DNA of 64,000 nt from Neorhizobium sp. NCHU2750. GTDB taxonomy: Bacteria; Pseudomonadota; Alphaproteobacteria; Rhizobiales; Rhizobiaceae. The position numbers and the translations under genes are program-made. Shown here in pieces: positions 1 through 8,073 of the stretch. The notes beneath the pieces are model-generated. The model saw only the letters and a program-made list of their open reading frames with translations, was not told where the DNA came from and did no database searches. The stretch lies in the NCBI RefSeq assembly GCF_003597675.1, contig NZ_CP030827.1, positions 2,356,001 to 2,420,000 on the forward strand, in the 5' to 3' direction. How positions within the stretch are numbered: the first letter of the stretch is position 1; every line of letters starts with the position of its first letter.

Positions 1-175
1 TGTAATGCGAACCGGCCGCAACCGGAGGAGCGAGAGAAGCGGTGGCGATCAGAAGCGCGCATACGACAAGCTTGACCGAGATGACGGTGACGAACACCGC
101 GCGCAGCGGATGCGGCTCGCTCTTTGCGGACGTCTGCGGCATCGTGATCGGTGGCAGGGCGGAATAGGTCTGCAT
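1..175 (-). CDS. Small membrane protein, partial (N-terminal 58 residues)
   Basis: The gene starts at an ATG at 175 on the minus strand, preceded by a good ribosome site (GGAGGTAAG just upstream), and runs off the left edge without a stop. The visible part begins MQTYSALPPITMPQ, is polar for about 28 residues, then has one hydrophobic stretch (about residues 29-50, FVTVISVKLVVCALLIATA) that looks like a transmembrane or uncleaved signal segment. No family is recognisable from this fragment. It diverges from petP, with about 300 bp between the two starts. Confidence 0.6.
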   Translation of the reverse strand, partial: MQTYSALPPITMPQTSAKSEPHPLRAVFVTVISVKLVVCALLIATASLAPPVAAGSHY

Positions 176-482
176 GGGTCTTACCTCCAGTCTTTCTGGC
201 CAGATCAATGGCCGGCGGGCCGGAAAGTTCCCTCAGGTGCCCCGCGAGGCCATGCAACGAAAGGGTTAAGCGTGCCGCGAATGGCCGGCAGCAGCCGCAC
301 AAATGCCGGGGTTGCGACAACCTCGCCGGGCGCAAGCTTTCGCCATCTCGCGAAAAAATGACAAAATCTGTTGATTGTTCAACCCGATCGCGCTTTATCG
401 GGCGTGACGCAACGAGGATGCAATAGAATTGCAGCGGTAGGGAGCCCGAAAGCGTGCTCCATGCCTTAGAAAGGATCGGCAC
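176..482. other. Divergent intergenic region between the membrane protein gene and petP
   Basis: No coding frame here is convincing. It must hold the promoters of both divergent genes. The only clear structure is the small inverted repeat at 370-383, listed separately. The stretch just before petP carries its AAGGA ribosome site at 471-475. Confidence 0.5.
370..383. promoter_or_regulatory. Candidate MarR-type operator upstream of petP
   Basis: A perfect inverted repeat GTTGA-TTGT-TCAAC lies 100 bp before the petP start. Sites of this size and AT-rich character are typical of MarR-family autoregulation, so PetP is the natural candidate ligand. The inference rests on position and symmetry only. 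Confidence 0.35.
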
Positions 483-1007
483 GTGTCTCGCGCAATGGCG
501 GCCAAACCCGTCAGAAAAGCCCAACCGGCCCTGCCCCCAGCCATGCCCACGGTTGACGAAAGCCGCATCGACTTCGAGACGATCGAGCAGTTTTTCTTTG
601 CCTATCGCGACTTCATCTCCGACCCCGACGCCATCCTCGCCCGCTTGGGCATGGGACGTGCCCATCACCGGGTCGTCTATTTCGTCAGCCGCCAGCCGGG
701 CCTGATGGTCAGCGACCTTCTGGAGACGCTGCAGATCACCAAGCAGAGCCTGTCGCGCGTGCTCAAGCACCTGATCGAAGCCGGCTATGTCCGCCAGATG
801 GCCGGCGCCAAGGATCGCCGCGAACGGCGCCTCTACCCGACACTTGCCGGCCGTGAACTGGCGCTTGCCCTATCCGAGCCGCAATCCTTGCGCATTGCCC
901 GGGCGATGGAAGGACTGTCGCCGGAAAAGCGCGAGGCGGTGAAGGAATTCATGAAAAAGATGCGTGGCCGCGACAAGAACCTGCCGCCCGCAGACGACGA
1001 AGCGTAG
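483..1007 (+). CDS. petP: MarR-family transcriptional regulator PetP
   Basis: The 174-residue protein has the MarR winged-helix fold: a helical N-terminus, the HTH around residues 75-100 (VSDLLETLQITKQSLSRVLKHL) and the wing with the family DRRERRLYPT motif (about residues 112-121). The GTG start at 483 is chosen because AAGGA at 471-475 is correctly spaced for it; the next ATG at 495 is too far from that site. petR follows 11 bp downstream, the same petP-petR pair first described beside the bc1 genes of Rhodobacter capsulatus. Here petABC lies 27 kb away, so a role in its control is only suggested by the name. Confidence 0.85.
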   Translation: MSRAMAAKPVRKAQPALPPAMPTVDESRIDFETIEQFFFAYRDFISDPDAILARLGMGRAHHRVVYFVSRQPGLMVSDLLETLQITKQSLSRVLKHLIEAGYVRQMAGAKDRRERRLYPTLAGRELALALSEPQSLRIARAMEGLSPEKREAVKEFMKKMRGRDKNLPPADDEA

Positions 1008-1018
1008 GATGCCGAGCC

Positions 1019-1714
1019 ATGACCAGAACGCTGCCTTCGGACGACGCCCCTCATCTTCTGATCGTTGATGACGACAAGCGTATCCGCGACCTGCTCAACC
1101 GCTACCTCAACGAACAGGGTTTTCGCGTTACCGTCGCGGGAGACGCGGCCGAAGCGCGCCGCAAGCTCGAAGGCCTGCATTTCGATCTGATAATCCTCGA
1201 TGTCATGATGCCGGGCGAATCCGGCCTGTCGCTGACCAAGTCGCTCTACGAGAAGAAGACGATCCCGGTCATCCTGCTGACGGCCCGTGTCGAGGCCGAT
1301 GCCCGCATCGAGGGACTGGAAGCCGGCGCCGACGATTATCTCGCCAAACCCTTCGATCCGCGCGAACTGGTGCTGCGCATCAACAACATCCTGCGCCGCA
1401 GCGCTTCCGAACAGCCGAAGATCGAGCAGGTCATCTTCGGCCCCTTCACATTCTCCATCTCGCGCAAGGAACTGCGCCGCGCGGCCGAGACGATCCGCCT
1501 CACCGACCGCGAGCAGGAAATCATGCTTCTCTTCGCGCTGCGCGCCGGCGACACGATCCCGCGCCACGAACTGATCGGCGACGATTCGGATGTCGGCGAG
1601 CGCACCATCGATGTCCAGATCAACCGCCTGCGGAGAAAGATTGAGGACGATCCGGCCAATCCGGTCTATCTTCAGACCGTTCGCGGCATCGGCTACCGGT
1701 TGAGCATCGACTAG
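1019..1714 (+). CDS. petR: OmpR-family response regulator PetR
   Basis: A 231-residue two-domain response regulator. The receiver domain (residues 10-125) has the acidic pocket DDD at 17-19, phospho-acceptor Asp61 (ILDVMMPG), Thr88 and Lys110 (LAKPF). The C-terminal domain (about 135-230) is an OmpR/PhoB winged helix ending in VRGIGYRL. It sits between petP and a histidine kinase gene on the same strand, so the kinase at 1845 is its probable partner. The start follows an AGGAT site. Confidence 0.93.
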   Translation: MTRTLPSDDAPHLLIVDDDKRIRDLLNRYLNEQGFRVTVAGDAAEARRKLEGLHFDLIILDVMMPGESGLSLTKSLYEKKTIPVILLTARVEADARIEGLEAGADDYLAKPFDPRELVLRINNILRRSASEQPKIEQVIFGPFTFSISRKELRRAAETIRLTDREQEIMLLFALRAGDTIPRHELIGDDSDVGERTIDVQINRLRRKIEDDPANPVYLQTVRGIGYRLSID

Positions 1715-1723
1715 GCTGTATCG

Positions 1724-1748
1724 CGCAAAAGTGTCTGGCGCTTTTGCG
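1724..1748. repeat. Short intergenic palindrome of the rhizobial CGCAAAAG type
   Basis: Arms CGCAAAAG (1724-1731) and CTTTTGCG (1741-1748) form a perfect 8-bp stem with a 9-nt loop, followed by CGACACGAGATAAAATAG. The arrangement resembles a small dispersed repeat found between many rhizobial genes. It may also weaken or end transcription between petR and the kinase gene. Confidence 0.45.
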
Positions 1749-1844
1749 AAAGCGACACGAGATAAAATAGGGATTTGCAGTGCAAGCCGCGAACCCTGAG
1801 GATCGCGCCACATTTTGGCGGGCGGGCCGGCTTATGGAGCGTCA

Positions 1845-3224
1845 ATGGCATTTTTCGATACGCTGAGGCAGAACGTGGCAGGACTAAGCCTTCCCGGCTG
1901 GCGCCCGTTCACGCGCTGGCTGCGCCGCCACCTGCCGACCGGCCTCTATACCCGCTCGCTGCTGATCGTCATCCTGCCCATGCTGCTCTTGCAGACCGTC
2001 GTCGCGGCGGTGTTCATGGAGCGCCACTGGCGCCTCGTCACCGAGCGCCTGTCGGAAGGCACGGTGCGCGATATCGCCGCCATCATCGAAGTCATCCGCG
2101 CCTATCCGCAGGACAGCAATTACGATGCGATCACCAAGATCGCCGACGACGCGCTGGGCCTGACGATCGCGGTGGAAGAAAACGGCCAGCTGCCGCCGCC
2201 GCGCCCGCGCCCCTTCTTTGCCATCCTCGACGACATTCTGTCCGACCAGATCACCCAGCAGATCAAGATGCCCTTCTGGCTCGACACGGTGGGTGACAGC
2301 AAGCTGGTCGAGATCCGCATCAAGCTCGACCAGCGGGTTCTGCGCGTCTTCGTCCGGCGCGGTTCGACCTATGCCTCGAACACCCACATCTTCCTCGTCT
2401 GGATGGTCGGCACCGCCTTCGTTCTGGTGATCATTTCGATCCTGTTCCTGCGCGGTCAGATCCGCCCCATCCTGTCGCTTGCAACAGCCGCCGAAAGCTT
2501 CGGCAAGGGCCAGAAGACGGAAGGCTTTTCGCCGCGCGGCGCCGACGAGATCCGCCGCGCCGGCATCGCCTTCATCCAGATGCGCGAGCGCATCGAGCGG
2601 CAGCTCGAACAGCGAACGGCCATGCTCGCCGGTATCAGCCACGACCTGCGCACCATCCTCACCCGCTTCAAGCTGCAACTGGCGCTTGCCGGCGACAAGC
2701 CCGAACTTTCCGGCATGAGCGAGGACGTGGACGACATGCAGTCCATGCTGGAAGGCTATCTCGCCTTCGCCAAGGGCGAAGCGGAAGAGGATTTCGGCAC
2801 CCTCAAGCTCTCCGACCTGCTCGAGCGCTTCCGCAACGATTTCCAGCTGCGCGGGCGCGAGCTCACCTACGAGATCGAGGGCAGCGACGAGATCGCCGTC
2901 CGCCCCAACGCGTTCACGAGGCTCGTCGCCAATCTCGTGTCGAACAGCGAGCGCTATGCCAAGTCGCTGCATATCCATGCGCGCCACAGCGCCAAATGGC
3001 TGACGCTGACGCTCGACGACGACGGCCCCGGCATTCCGGCGGAAAGCCGTGACGACGTGTTCAAGCCCTTCTTCCGGCTGGACGAGGCGCGCAATCTCGA
3101 TTCGTCAGGCACCGGCCTCGGCCTCGCCATCGCCCGCGATATCGCTCGCGCCCATGGCGGCAATGTCATGCTGTCCGACAGCCCCTCGGGCGGCCTGCGC
3201 GCCATCATCCGCATTCCGGCGTGA
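1845..3224 (+). CDS. Membrane sensor histidine kinase, probable partner of PetR
   Basis: A 459-residue kinase of EnvZ-like layout. A transmembrane helix near 36-57 is followed by a periplasmic sensor of about 120 residues, a second helix near 181-203, a HAMP linker, and a HisKA domain with His266 in GISHDLRTILTR. The ATPase domain has an N box with NLVSNSERYA, DDDGPGIP and GTGLGLAIARDIARAHGG. The ATG at 1845 has GGAG just upstream; an in-frame TTG at 1815 is less likely. It is downstream of petR on the same strand. The signal is unknown. Confidence 0.9.
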   Translation: MAFFDTLRQNVAGLSLPGWRPFTRWLRRHLPTGLYTRSLLIVILPMLLLQTVVAAVFMERHWRLVTERLSEGTVRDIAAIIEVIRAYPQDSNYDAITKIADDALGLTIAVEENGQLPPPRPRPFFAILDDILSDQITQQIKMPFWLDTVGDSKLVEIRIKLDQRVLRVFVRRGSTYASNTHIFLVWMVGTAFVLVIISILFLRGQIRPILSLATAAESFGKGQKTEGFSPRGADEIRRAGIAFIQMRERIERQLEQRTAMLAGISHDLRTILTRFKLQLALAGDKPELSGMSEDVDDMQSMLEGYLAFAKGEAEEDFGTLKLSDLLERFRNDFQLRGRELTYEIEGSDEIAVRPNAFTRLVANLVSNSERYAKSLHIHARHSAKWLTLTLDDDGPGIPAESRDDVFKPFFRLDEARNLDSSGTGLGLAIARDIARAHGGNVMLSDSPSGGLRAIIRIPA

Positions 3225-3266
3225 TATCGGCAGCCGCCGGCACAATCCAGGCGGCCCGGACGGCCG

Positions 3267-3827
3267 CTACCGCGGAGGCGTTACCCCCTTCTGGATCGCA
3301 TGAAAGATCCGGGTGACCTTGCCGAAGTCGGCCTTGGTCGAGGCGCAGGTCACAGTCGTGCCGCCCCGCGGCGTCTGGACCAGCGACATGATCAGCCTGA
3401 CATTCTTTCGATCCGACCCGGATTTCGGAATACCGGTGAAAATCACACCGACAATGCCGTCTGCATGAAGGGGTTCCTCCGTCTCCAGATCGATAGTGGC
3501 GGAGATCGACCGGCGCGCCACCATGTTCCATGCCTCGGAACTGGTCATCTGATTGATCTGCTCCTGGGTAAACCGCGCATTCTCCGGCGCAGCGCGAAAA
3601 CTGACGCCGCAGAGATGCCTGGGCGTTCCGACAGGCCGCGGCTTTCCGGATGAAGGATCGACGTCGAAAAGCACATCATAGGAGGCGTCCTGCGTGGCAT
3701 CCCGCTTGACGACGAAATCGCTGCCAAGCTCGACCTTGAGACCGGTCTTGGAATCTTCCAAAGCGTAGGCGGGCAGCGAAAACCCGATGGCCACGGCAAG
3801 GCCGGCAGTCAGAACCATGCTCTTCAT
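3267..3827 (-). CDS. Secreted protein of unknown function
   Basis: The start at 3827 gives a clean signal peptide (MKSMVLTAGLAVAIGFSLPAYA, cut near residue 22) and a mature protein of about 164 residues, expected in the periplasm. Two cysteines in the mature part (in RHLCGVSF and TVTCAST) could form a disulfide. No family is recognised. It lies downstream of nikR on the same strand with a 66-bp gap, so it may be in the same transcript, but nothing in its sequence suggests metal binding. Confidence 0.7.
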   Translation of the reverse strand: MKSMVLTAGLAVAIGFSLPAYALEDSKTGLKVELGSDFVVKRDATQDASYDVLFDVDPSSGKPRPVGTPRHLCGVSFRAAPENARFTQEQINQMTSSEAWNMVARRSISATIDLETEEPLHADGIVGVIFTGIPKSGSDRKNVRLIMSLVQTPRGGTTVTCASTKADFGKVTRIFHAIQKGVTPPR

Positions 3828-3893
3828 CAATGTCTCCAGGCAATGGCTGCGACCGTGCCACCACGGCATGGCCGCCGCAACAACGCTCAGCCG

Positions 3894-4322
3894 TCAGTCA
3901 TGCTCTCCGGCAGAACCGTCTTCCGATGCCGGGATGATGTTGAGCTGGCCATGGCGCACGCCCCTCTGCGAGATGACCGCGTCGGCAAAGGCCTGCACCT
4001 CGCTCGTCTTTCCCTTCAGCACCGTGACCTCGAGGCAGTCGGCATCGGACAGATGCACATGCAGCGTCGAGATGGAAAGATCGTGATGGTGATGCTGGGT
4101 CGCCGTCAGCCGCTTCGACAGTTCCCGCGTCTCGTGTTCATAGACATAGGAGAGTGCGGCGACGCAGGACATGTCCTCACCCTTCGGTCCCGCCTCCTGC
4201 ACCAGCCGTTCGCGCACGATATCGCGCACCGCCTCCGAACGGCTCGAATAACCCCGCAACTCGCTCAGCGCATCAATGCCGGCCAACAGGTCATCGTCGA
4301 TGGTGATGGAAATGCGCTGCAT
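3894..4322 (-). CDS. nikR: Nickel-responsive regulator NikR
   Basis: A 142-residue NikR. The ribbon-helix-helix DNA-binding domain is at the N-terminus ([17 protein letters not shown], then the helices with [18 protein letters not shown]). The C-terminal ACT-like domain keeps the high-affinity nickel ligands: His77 in the QHHHH run, His88 and His90 in LHVHL and Cys96, matching H76, H87, H89 and C95 of the E. coli protein with an offset of one. It represses nickel uptake genes when nickel is plentiful. The permease gene is divergent, with an operator-like palindrome between them. A longer in-frame start at 4355 is less likely. Confidence 0.95.
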   Translation of the reverse strand: MQRISITIDDDLLAGIDALSELRGYSSRSEAVRDIVRERLVQEAGPKGEDMSCVAALSYVYEHETRELSKRLTATQHHHHDLSISTLHVHLSDADCLEVTVLKGKTSEVQAFADAVISQRGVRHGQLNIIPASEDGSAGEHD

Positions 4323-4376
4323 GCTGTCTCCCCGGCATGCGCATGGTGGGCGCATACGTCATTTAACGGTCGCGGC

Positions 4377-4404
4377 GTAAGCAGTTTTGTGAAATTGTGC
4401 TTAC
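4377..4404. promoter_or_regulatory. Candidate NikR operator
   Basis: GTAAGCA (4377-4383) and TGCTTAC (4398-4404) form perfect 7-bp arms around a 14-nt spacer, 28 bp in total. That is the overall span of the E. coli NikR site (GTATGA-N16-TCATAC). It lies 55 bp before nikR and 26 bp before the permease gene, so it could control both. Confidence 0.75.
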
Positions 4405-4429
4405 TACAGCGATTTTCAGGACATGTTAG

Positions 4430-5473
4430 ATGCTAAGCCTTTTCGATGACCAGCCGTTTCGCGTCAAAGCAAAAATTGCCGCTACCTACCTATTTCTCAT
4501 TCTCGCCAATATCGTCGCCTGGATCTGGGCCTGGGCTGCGTTCTCAGACCGCCCAGCTTTGCTTGGAACCGCCTTCGTCGCCTATATGTTCGGCCTCCGC
4601 CACGCCTTCGATGCCGATCATATCGCGGCGATCGACAATGTCGTGCGCAAGCTGATGCAGGAAGGCAAGCAGCCCTTTTCGGTTGGCTTCTTCTTCTCGC
4701 TGGGCCACTCCACCATCGTCGTCCTCGCATCGCTCGCGATTGCCGCCACCGCCGCGGCCATGCAATCCCGCCTCGACAACTTCCACGATATCGGCGGCGT
4801 CATCGGTACGGCGGTTTCCGCCCTCTTCCTGCTCGTCATCGGGCTCGCCAATCTCTTCATCCTCAAGGGCATCTGGGCCGCCTTCAGCCGCGCCCGCCGC
4901 GGCGAAAAGATCGTCGACGAGGACCTCGACGCGCTTCTCGCAGGCCGAGGCTTCATGGCCCGCATCTTCAGCAGAACATTCCGGGTCGTCTCGCACTCAT
5001 GGCACATGTATCCGATCGGTTTTCTCTTCGGTCTCGGCTTCGATACGGCAACCGAAATCGGCCTGCTCGGCATTTCCGCGACCCAGGCGGCGCAAGGCAT
5101 GTCGTTCTGGACGATCCTCGTCTTCCCTGTCCTGTTCACTGCCGGCATGTCGCTGATGGATACGACCGACAGTATGCTGATGACCCGCGCCTATGGCTGG
5201 GCCTTCGTCAATCCGATCCGCAAGCTCTGGTATAACCTGACGATCACCGCAGCCTCGGTCGTCGTAGCGATCTTCATCGGCGGCCTGGAAGCGCTCGGGC
5301 TGATCTCCGACAAGCTCGAACTGCAGGGCGGCATCTGGGATATCGTCGGCGCATTCAACGACAATCTCGGCAATTTCGGCTTTGCCGTCGTCGGTATCTT
5401 CATCGCCAGCTGGATCATCTCGACGGTCATCTATCGCGCCAAGGGCTATGACCGGCTCCAGCCAAACCTCTGA
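4430..5473 (+). CDS. nixA: Nickel/cobalt permease of the NiCoT family
   Basis: A 347-residue integral membrane protein with about eight hydrophobic segments. It has the NiCoT signature RHAFDADHI (residues 57-65) in the second helix, plus the family motifs FSLGHSTIVV and LGFDTATEI. These proteins import Ni2+ and/or Co2+ across the inner membrane with high affinity. The neighbouring divergent nikR and the operator argue for nickel as the physiological substrate. Names used for this family are hoxN, nixA and nicT; the choice here is by family, not by ortholog assignment. Confidence 0.92.
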   Translation: MLSLFDDQPFRVKAKIAATYLFLILANIVAWIWAWAAFSDRPALLGTAFVAYMFGLRHAFDADHIAAIDNVVRKLMQEGKQPFSVGFFFSLGHSTIVVLASLAIAATAAAMQSRLDNFHDIGGVIGTAVSALFLLVIGLANLFILKGIWAAFSRARRGEKIVDEDLDALLAGRGFMARIFSRTFRVVSHSWHMYPIGFLFGLGFDTATEIGLLGISATQAAQGMSFWTILVFPVLFTAGMSLMDTTDSMLMTRAYGWAFVNPIRKLWYNLTITAASVVVAIFIGGLEALGLISDKLELQGGIWDIVGAFNDNLGNFGFAVVGIFIASWIISTVIYRAKGYDRLQPNL

Positions 5474-5488
5474 TGCTTTAAAGGGCTT

Positions 5489-5508
5489 CTCCGGCAACGA
5501 AACCGGAG
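5489..5508. terminator. Hairpin between convergent permease and csaA genes
   Basis: CTCCGG (5489-5494) and CCGGAG (5503-5508) form a stem with an 8-nt loop, extended outward by GGC/GCC (5484-5486 with 5511-5513). It lies between two convergent stop codons, but no T-tract follows on either strand. Confidence 0.4.
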
Positions 5509-5515
5509 CCGCCGA

Positions 5516-5857
5516 TCACATCATCTTGCGGCCATTGGGCACGCCCTGCTCGACGGCAGCCAGTACGATCGCCCCGTTCTCGTCCTCGAAACCGAGGGTG
5601 AGAACCTCCGAACGCACCGGACCGATCTGGCGCGGCGGGAAATTGACCACGCCGAGCACCTGGCGCCCGACGAGTGATTCCAGCGTATAGTGCACGGTGA
5701 TCTGGGCGGACGATTTCTTGACGCCGATCTCGGGGCCGAAATCGATCTTCAGCTTGAAGGCCGGCTTGCGGGCTTCCGGAAACGGTTCCGCCTCGATGAT
5801 CGTGCCGACGCGGATATCGACCTTCTCGAAGTCGCCGTAACTGATTTCGTCTGCCAT
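5516..5857 (-). CDS. csaA: tRNA-binding protein / chaperone CsaA
   Basis: A 113-residue single OB-fold protein of the CsaA family, similar to the tRNA-binding domain at the C-terminus of bacterial methionyl-tRNA synthetase. The hallmarks are [11 protein letters not shown] near the N-terminus, the KKSSAQIT segment and [13 protein letters not shown], with [13 protein letters not shown] near the end. The length is normal for the family. It follows proC on the same strand with only 6 bp between, so the two are probably cotranscribed. The name comes from suppression of secA defects in Bacillus; its role here is presumed to be binding of tRNA or unfolded protein. Confidence 0.9.
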   Translation of the reverse strand: MADEISYGDFEKVDIRVGTIIEAEPFPEARKPAFKLKIDFGPEIGVKKSSAQITVHYTLESLVGRQVLGVVNFPPRQIGPVRSEVLTLGFEDENGAIVLAAVEQGVPNGRKMM

Positions 5858-5863
5858 TTTTGT

Positions 5864-6691
5864 TCAGCTTCCCAGTTCTTCCGCCCGTCGGCGGGCTGCC
5901 GCAATCGCCTTGTCGAAGACCGGCTGGATGCCGTCCTCGGCCATCAGCACCGAGAGTGCCGCAGCCGTCGTCCCGTTCGGCGACGTCACGTTCTTGCGAA
6001 GCTGGGCGGCGTCCTCGGCGGAGCGGTTCAACAGCTCGCCGGCCCCCGACACGGTTTCCCGCGCAAGCCGCATGGCAAGGTCCGCCGGCAGGCCGAGCTT
6101 ACGCCCCGCCTCTGCCATGCATTCCACGAGATAGAAGACATAGGCCGGGCCGCTGCCGGAAACTGCCGTGACGGCGTCGATATCGGATTCCGTCGCGACC
6201 CACTCGACCGGGCCGCTGGCACGCAGAAGCTGATCAACAGCCTCGCGCTGCGCATCGGTGACGCGTGGGTTGGCGAATGCGCCGGTCACGCCGCGGCCGA
6301 TCATGGAAGGTGTGTTCGGCATCGCCCGCACCATCGCGCGATCGCCGAGCTGGCTGGCGAAATAGGCGAGCGTCTTGCCGGCGGCGACCGAGACAATCAC
6401 CGTATTGTCGCCGACAAGCGATGTCAGCGGCGGCAGCGCCACATCCATCATCTGCGGCTTGACAGCAAGAAACAGAATGTCGGCGACAAGCCCTTCCGGC
6501 GGCGCATTGACGTGACGTCCGCCGGCAGCGGAAAGCTTCGCCGCGATCGTCTCCGAAAGCGACGTTCGCGTCAGCACAGTCACACTCTCACCGGAAACGC
6601 CCTTGTCCAGCCAGCCGGACAGCATGGCGCCGCCCATATTGCCGGCACCGACGAGAACGATGGAACCACCTGCAGATGTCACGCTCAGCAC
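5864..6691 (-). CDS. proC: Pyrroline-5-carboxylate reductase
   Basis: A 275-residue ProC, the last enzyme of proline synthesis (pyrroline-5-carboxylate plus NAD(P)H gives proline). It has an N-terminal Rossmann motif VLVGAGNMGGAML, the VKPQ segment, MPNTPSMIGRG, and the C-terminal dimer-domain signature with AVSGSGPAYVFYLVE. The start overlaps the end of the upstream YbjN-like gene by 7 bp, so translation is probably coupled. Confidence 0.95.
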   Translation of the reverse strand: MLSVTSAGGSIVLVGAGNMGGAMLSGWLDKGVSGESVTVLTRTSLSETIAAKLSAAGGRHVNAPPEGLVADILFLAVKPQMMDVALPPLTSLVGDNTVIVSVAAGKTLAYFASQLGDRAMVRAMPNTPSMIGRGVTGAFANPRVTDAQREAVDQLLRASGPVEWVATESDIDAVTAVSGSGPAYVFYLVECMAEAGRKLGLPADLAMRLARETVSGAGELLNRSAEDAAQLRKNVTSPNGTTAAALSVLMAEDGIQPVFDKAIAAARRRAEELGS

Positions 6692-7185
6692 TCACCAACC
6701 GTTTCGAACAGCACGGCTTCCATGGCAGCCTTCGCTTCCATGCCGGACCAGACGACGAACTGGAACGCCTGGTAATAGCTTTCGCAGGCATCGAGCGCGC
6801 TCGACAGCAGCACTTCCACCTGCTGGTTGGTCGGTTCCGCACCGCCGGCAAGCAGCAGCGACTGGCGGAAGATGATCACGTCTTCCTGGCGCCAGAGGTC
6901 GAAATGCCCCATCAGCGTCTGGCCGTTCACATGCGACAGAAGCCGGATGACCTCATTGACGCGGGTATCGGGGATCTTCAGGTCGAAGGCGCAGGCCAGA
7001 TGCAGCGCCTCGAACTCCTCCATCCATGAAAACGATACATGGTAGTCGGTCCAGCGACCTTCGACCGTCATGGCGATTTCGTCTTCACCGGACCGTTCGA
7101 AAGTCCAGTCGTTGGATGCTGCCACGAACTCGATCATGTCGACCGGGTTCGATTGACGTTCAATTTCCAATTCCATCAGGCTCAT
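6685..7185 (-). CDS. YbjN-domain protein
   Basis: A 166-residue acidic cytosolic protein of the YbjN family, with the pattern of alternating strands and helices typical of the fold shared with type III secretion chaperones (EMTVEGRWTDYHVSF region, then FDLKIPDTRVNEVIRLLSHVNGQTLMGHFDL). In alphaproteobacteria this gene is commonly found next to proC, as here. YbjN proteins have been linked to stress and motility phenotypes, but no biochemical activity is known. Confidence 0.8.
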   Translation of the reverse strand: MSLMELEIERQSNPVDMIEFVAASNDWTFERSGEDEIAMTVEGRWTDYHVSFSWMEEFEALHLACAFDLKIPDTRVNEVIRLLSHVNGQTLMGHFDLWRQEDVIIFRQSLLLAGGAEPTNQQVEVLLSSALDACESYYQAFQFVVWSGMEAKAAMEAVLFETVGEC

Positions 7186-7272
7186 GCGGCACCTTCTTGA
7201 CCGGAATGAATGCGGATCTGCGAATTACGCCAACACGCGAACACTTAACCGGAAACAACACTCCCGATGATC

Positions 7273-7301
7273 TTGCGGCGCCGCCAGATTAACGCTGTAA
7301 C
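7273..7301 (+). promoter_or_regulatory. Candidate promoter for the structured RNA
   Basis: TTGCGG (7273-7278) and TGTAAC (7296-7301) are separated by 17 bp, a moderate match to the housekeeping sigma consensus. Initiation would fall near 7308, at the first base of the folded region. Confidence 0.35.
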
Positions 7302-7307
7302 CCTGCC

Positions 7308-7467
7308 TGGAGCTGACCAGTCCGTTTCGAATCATCATTTAAAATCAGTGTATCTAGACAGGTCCGGGCTACCAGCCCCTACCCCCATTATTTCGGTGGG
7401 TTATGGCTTGAACCTGTTCGTACCGGGGATCAGCGGGAAGTCTTAACTGACTCTGTCGCTTACCTTT
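7308..7467 (+). ncRNA. Candidate structured RNA of about 160 nt, family not identified
   Basis: The 440-bp gap between the YbjN-like gene and ubiK has no credible coding frame but shows nested complementary segments. GCTGACC (7312-7318) pairs with GGATCAGC (7427-7434) with one bulged A. ACAGGT (7358-7363) pairs with ACCTGT (7412-7417). AGCC (7374-7377) pairs with GGCT (7405-7408), and ACCC with GGGT inside that. An AGTC/GACT stem enclosed by GCG/CGC ends at 7458 and a TTTTT run follows at 7463-7467. Together with the promoter this defines one small plus-strand transcript. Its size recalls 6S RNA, but the bubble is lopsided and I cannot assign it to that family. Confidence 0.45.
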
Positions 7468-7550
7468 TTCGCCTATGTCCACAGGCCTGACTTTTTTGAC
7501 ACCGGCAACCTTGTCCCTGACAGGGGACAGGCCATCGATTTGGATCGATC

Positions 7551-7592
7551 AAAAAAGAATCGGCCTCCTGCGCCGCGCGCAAGAGGCCGATT
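7551..7592 (-). terminator. Rho-independent terminator of ubiK
   Basis: AATCGGCCTC (7558-7567) and GAGGCCGATT (7583-7592) form a perfect 10-bp stem. Read on the minus strand the stem is followed by a CTTTTTT tract (7551-7557), 31 bp beyond the ubiK stop. Confidence 0.9.
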
Positions 7593-7623
7593 TGATTCTC
7601 AACGATAATTTGTCGCTCGTGCC

Positions 7624-7878
7624 TTACTTTTCGGCGAGCTTCGCCTCGAGCGCCTCGATCCGCGCCTTCAACGCATCGTTCTCGTCGCGGGCTCGTGCGG
7701 CCATCTCGCGCACGGCCTCGAATTCCTCGCGCTTGACCACGTCCATGCTGTTGAGGAAACGGTCGGCCTGCGCATGGAAGGCGGTTTCCATTTCCTTGCG
7801 CACGCTCTGTGCCGCGCCGGCTGCATCCGTCATCAGCTTGGCGAAGTCGTCGAAAATGCGGTTCGTTCCGGTCGACAT
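7624..7878 (-). CDS. ubiK: Ubiquinone biosynthesis accessory factor UbiK family (BMFP domain)
   Basis: An 84-residue protein: an amphipathic N-terminal half (NRIFDDFAKLMTDAAGAAQSVRKEMETAF), which in this family contacts membranes, and a C-terminal coiled coil (REEFEAVREMAARARDENDALKARIEALEAKLAEK). In gammaproteobacteria UbiK trimerises and supports aerobic ubiquinone synthesis with UbiJ. The start at 7878 has a strong GGAGATGA site; a longer reading from 7917 has no support. It is divergent from lgt. Confidence 0.88.
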   Translation of the reverse strand: MSTGTNRIFDDFAKLMTDAAGAAQSVRKEMETAFHAQADRFLNSMDVVKREEFEAVREMAARARDENDALKARIEALEAKLAEK

Positions 7879-8073
7879 GTCGTCATCTCCTTGAGGCCGG
7901 CAGAATAGGCACGGCATATGTCATGAATAAGGAAGTAGGGCCAGCGACGATCCGTTGCAAGCGCCATCCACATCTGCAGGCCAGCTCTGCGCTCCCGCGC
8001 AAGCGATTCCACCTTGACCGCCACATTTGCTGACGGCATGTTCCGCCGACCGCGGTGACACCGAGAACAAACA

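Noticed and set aside
7308..7467. Assignment of the structured region as 6S RNA, SRP RNA or tmRNA
   Set aside because: The SRP RNA core and the tmRNA tag frame are absent, and the open bubble is too lopsided for a confident 6S call.
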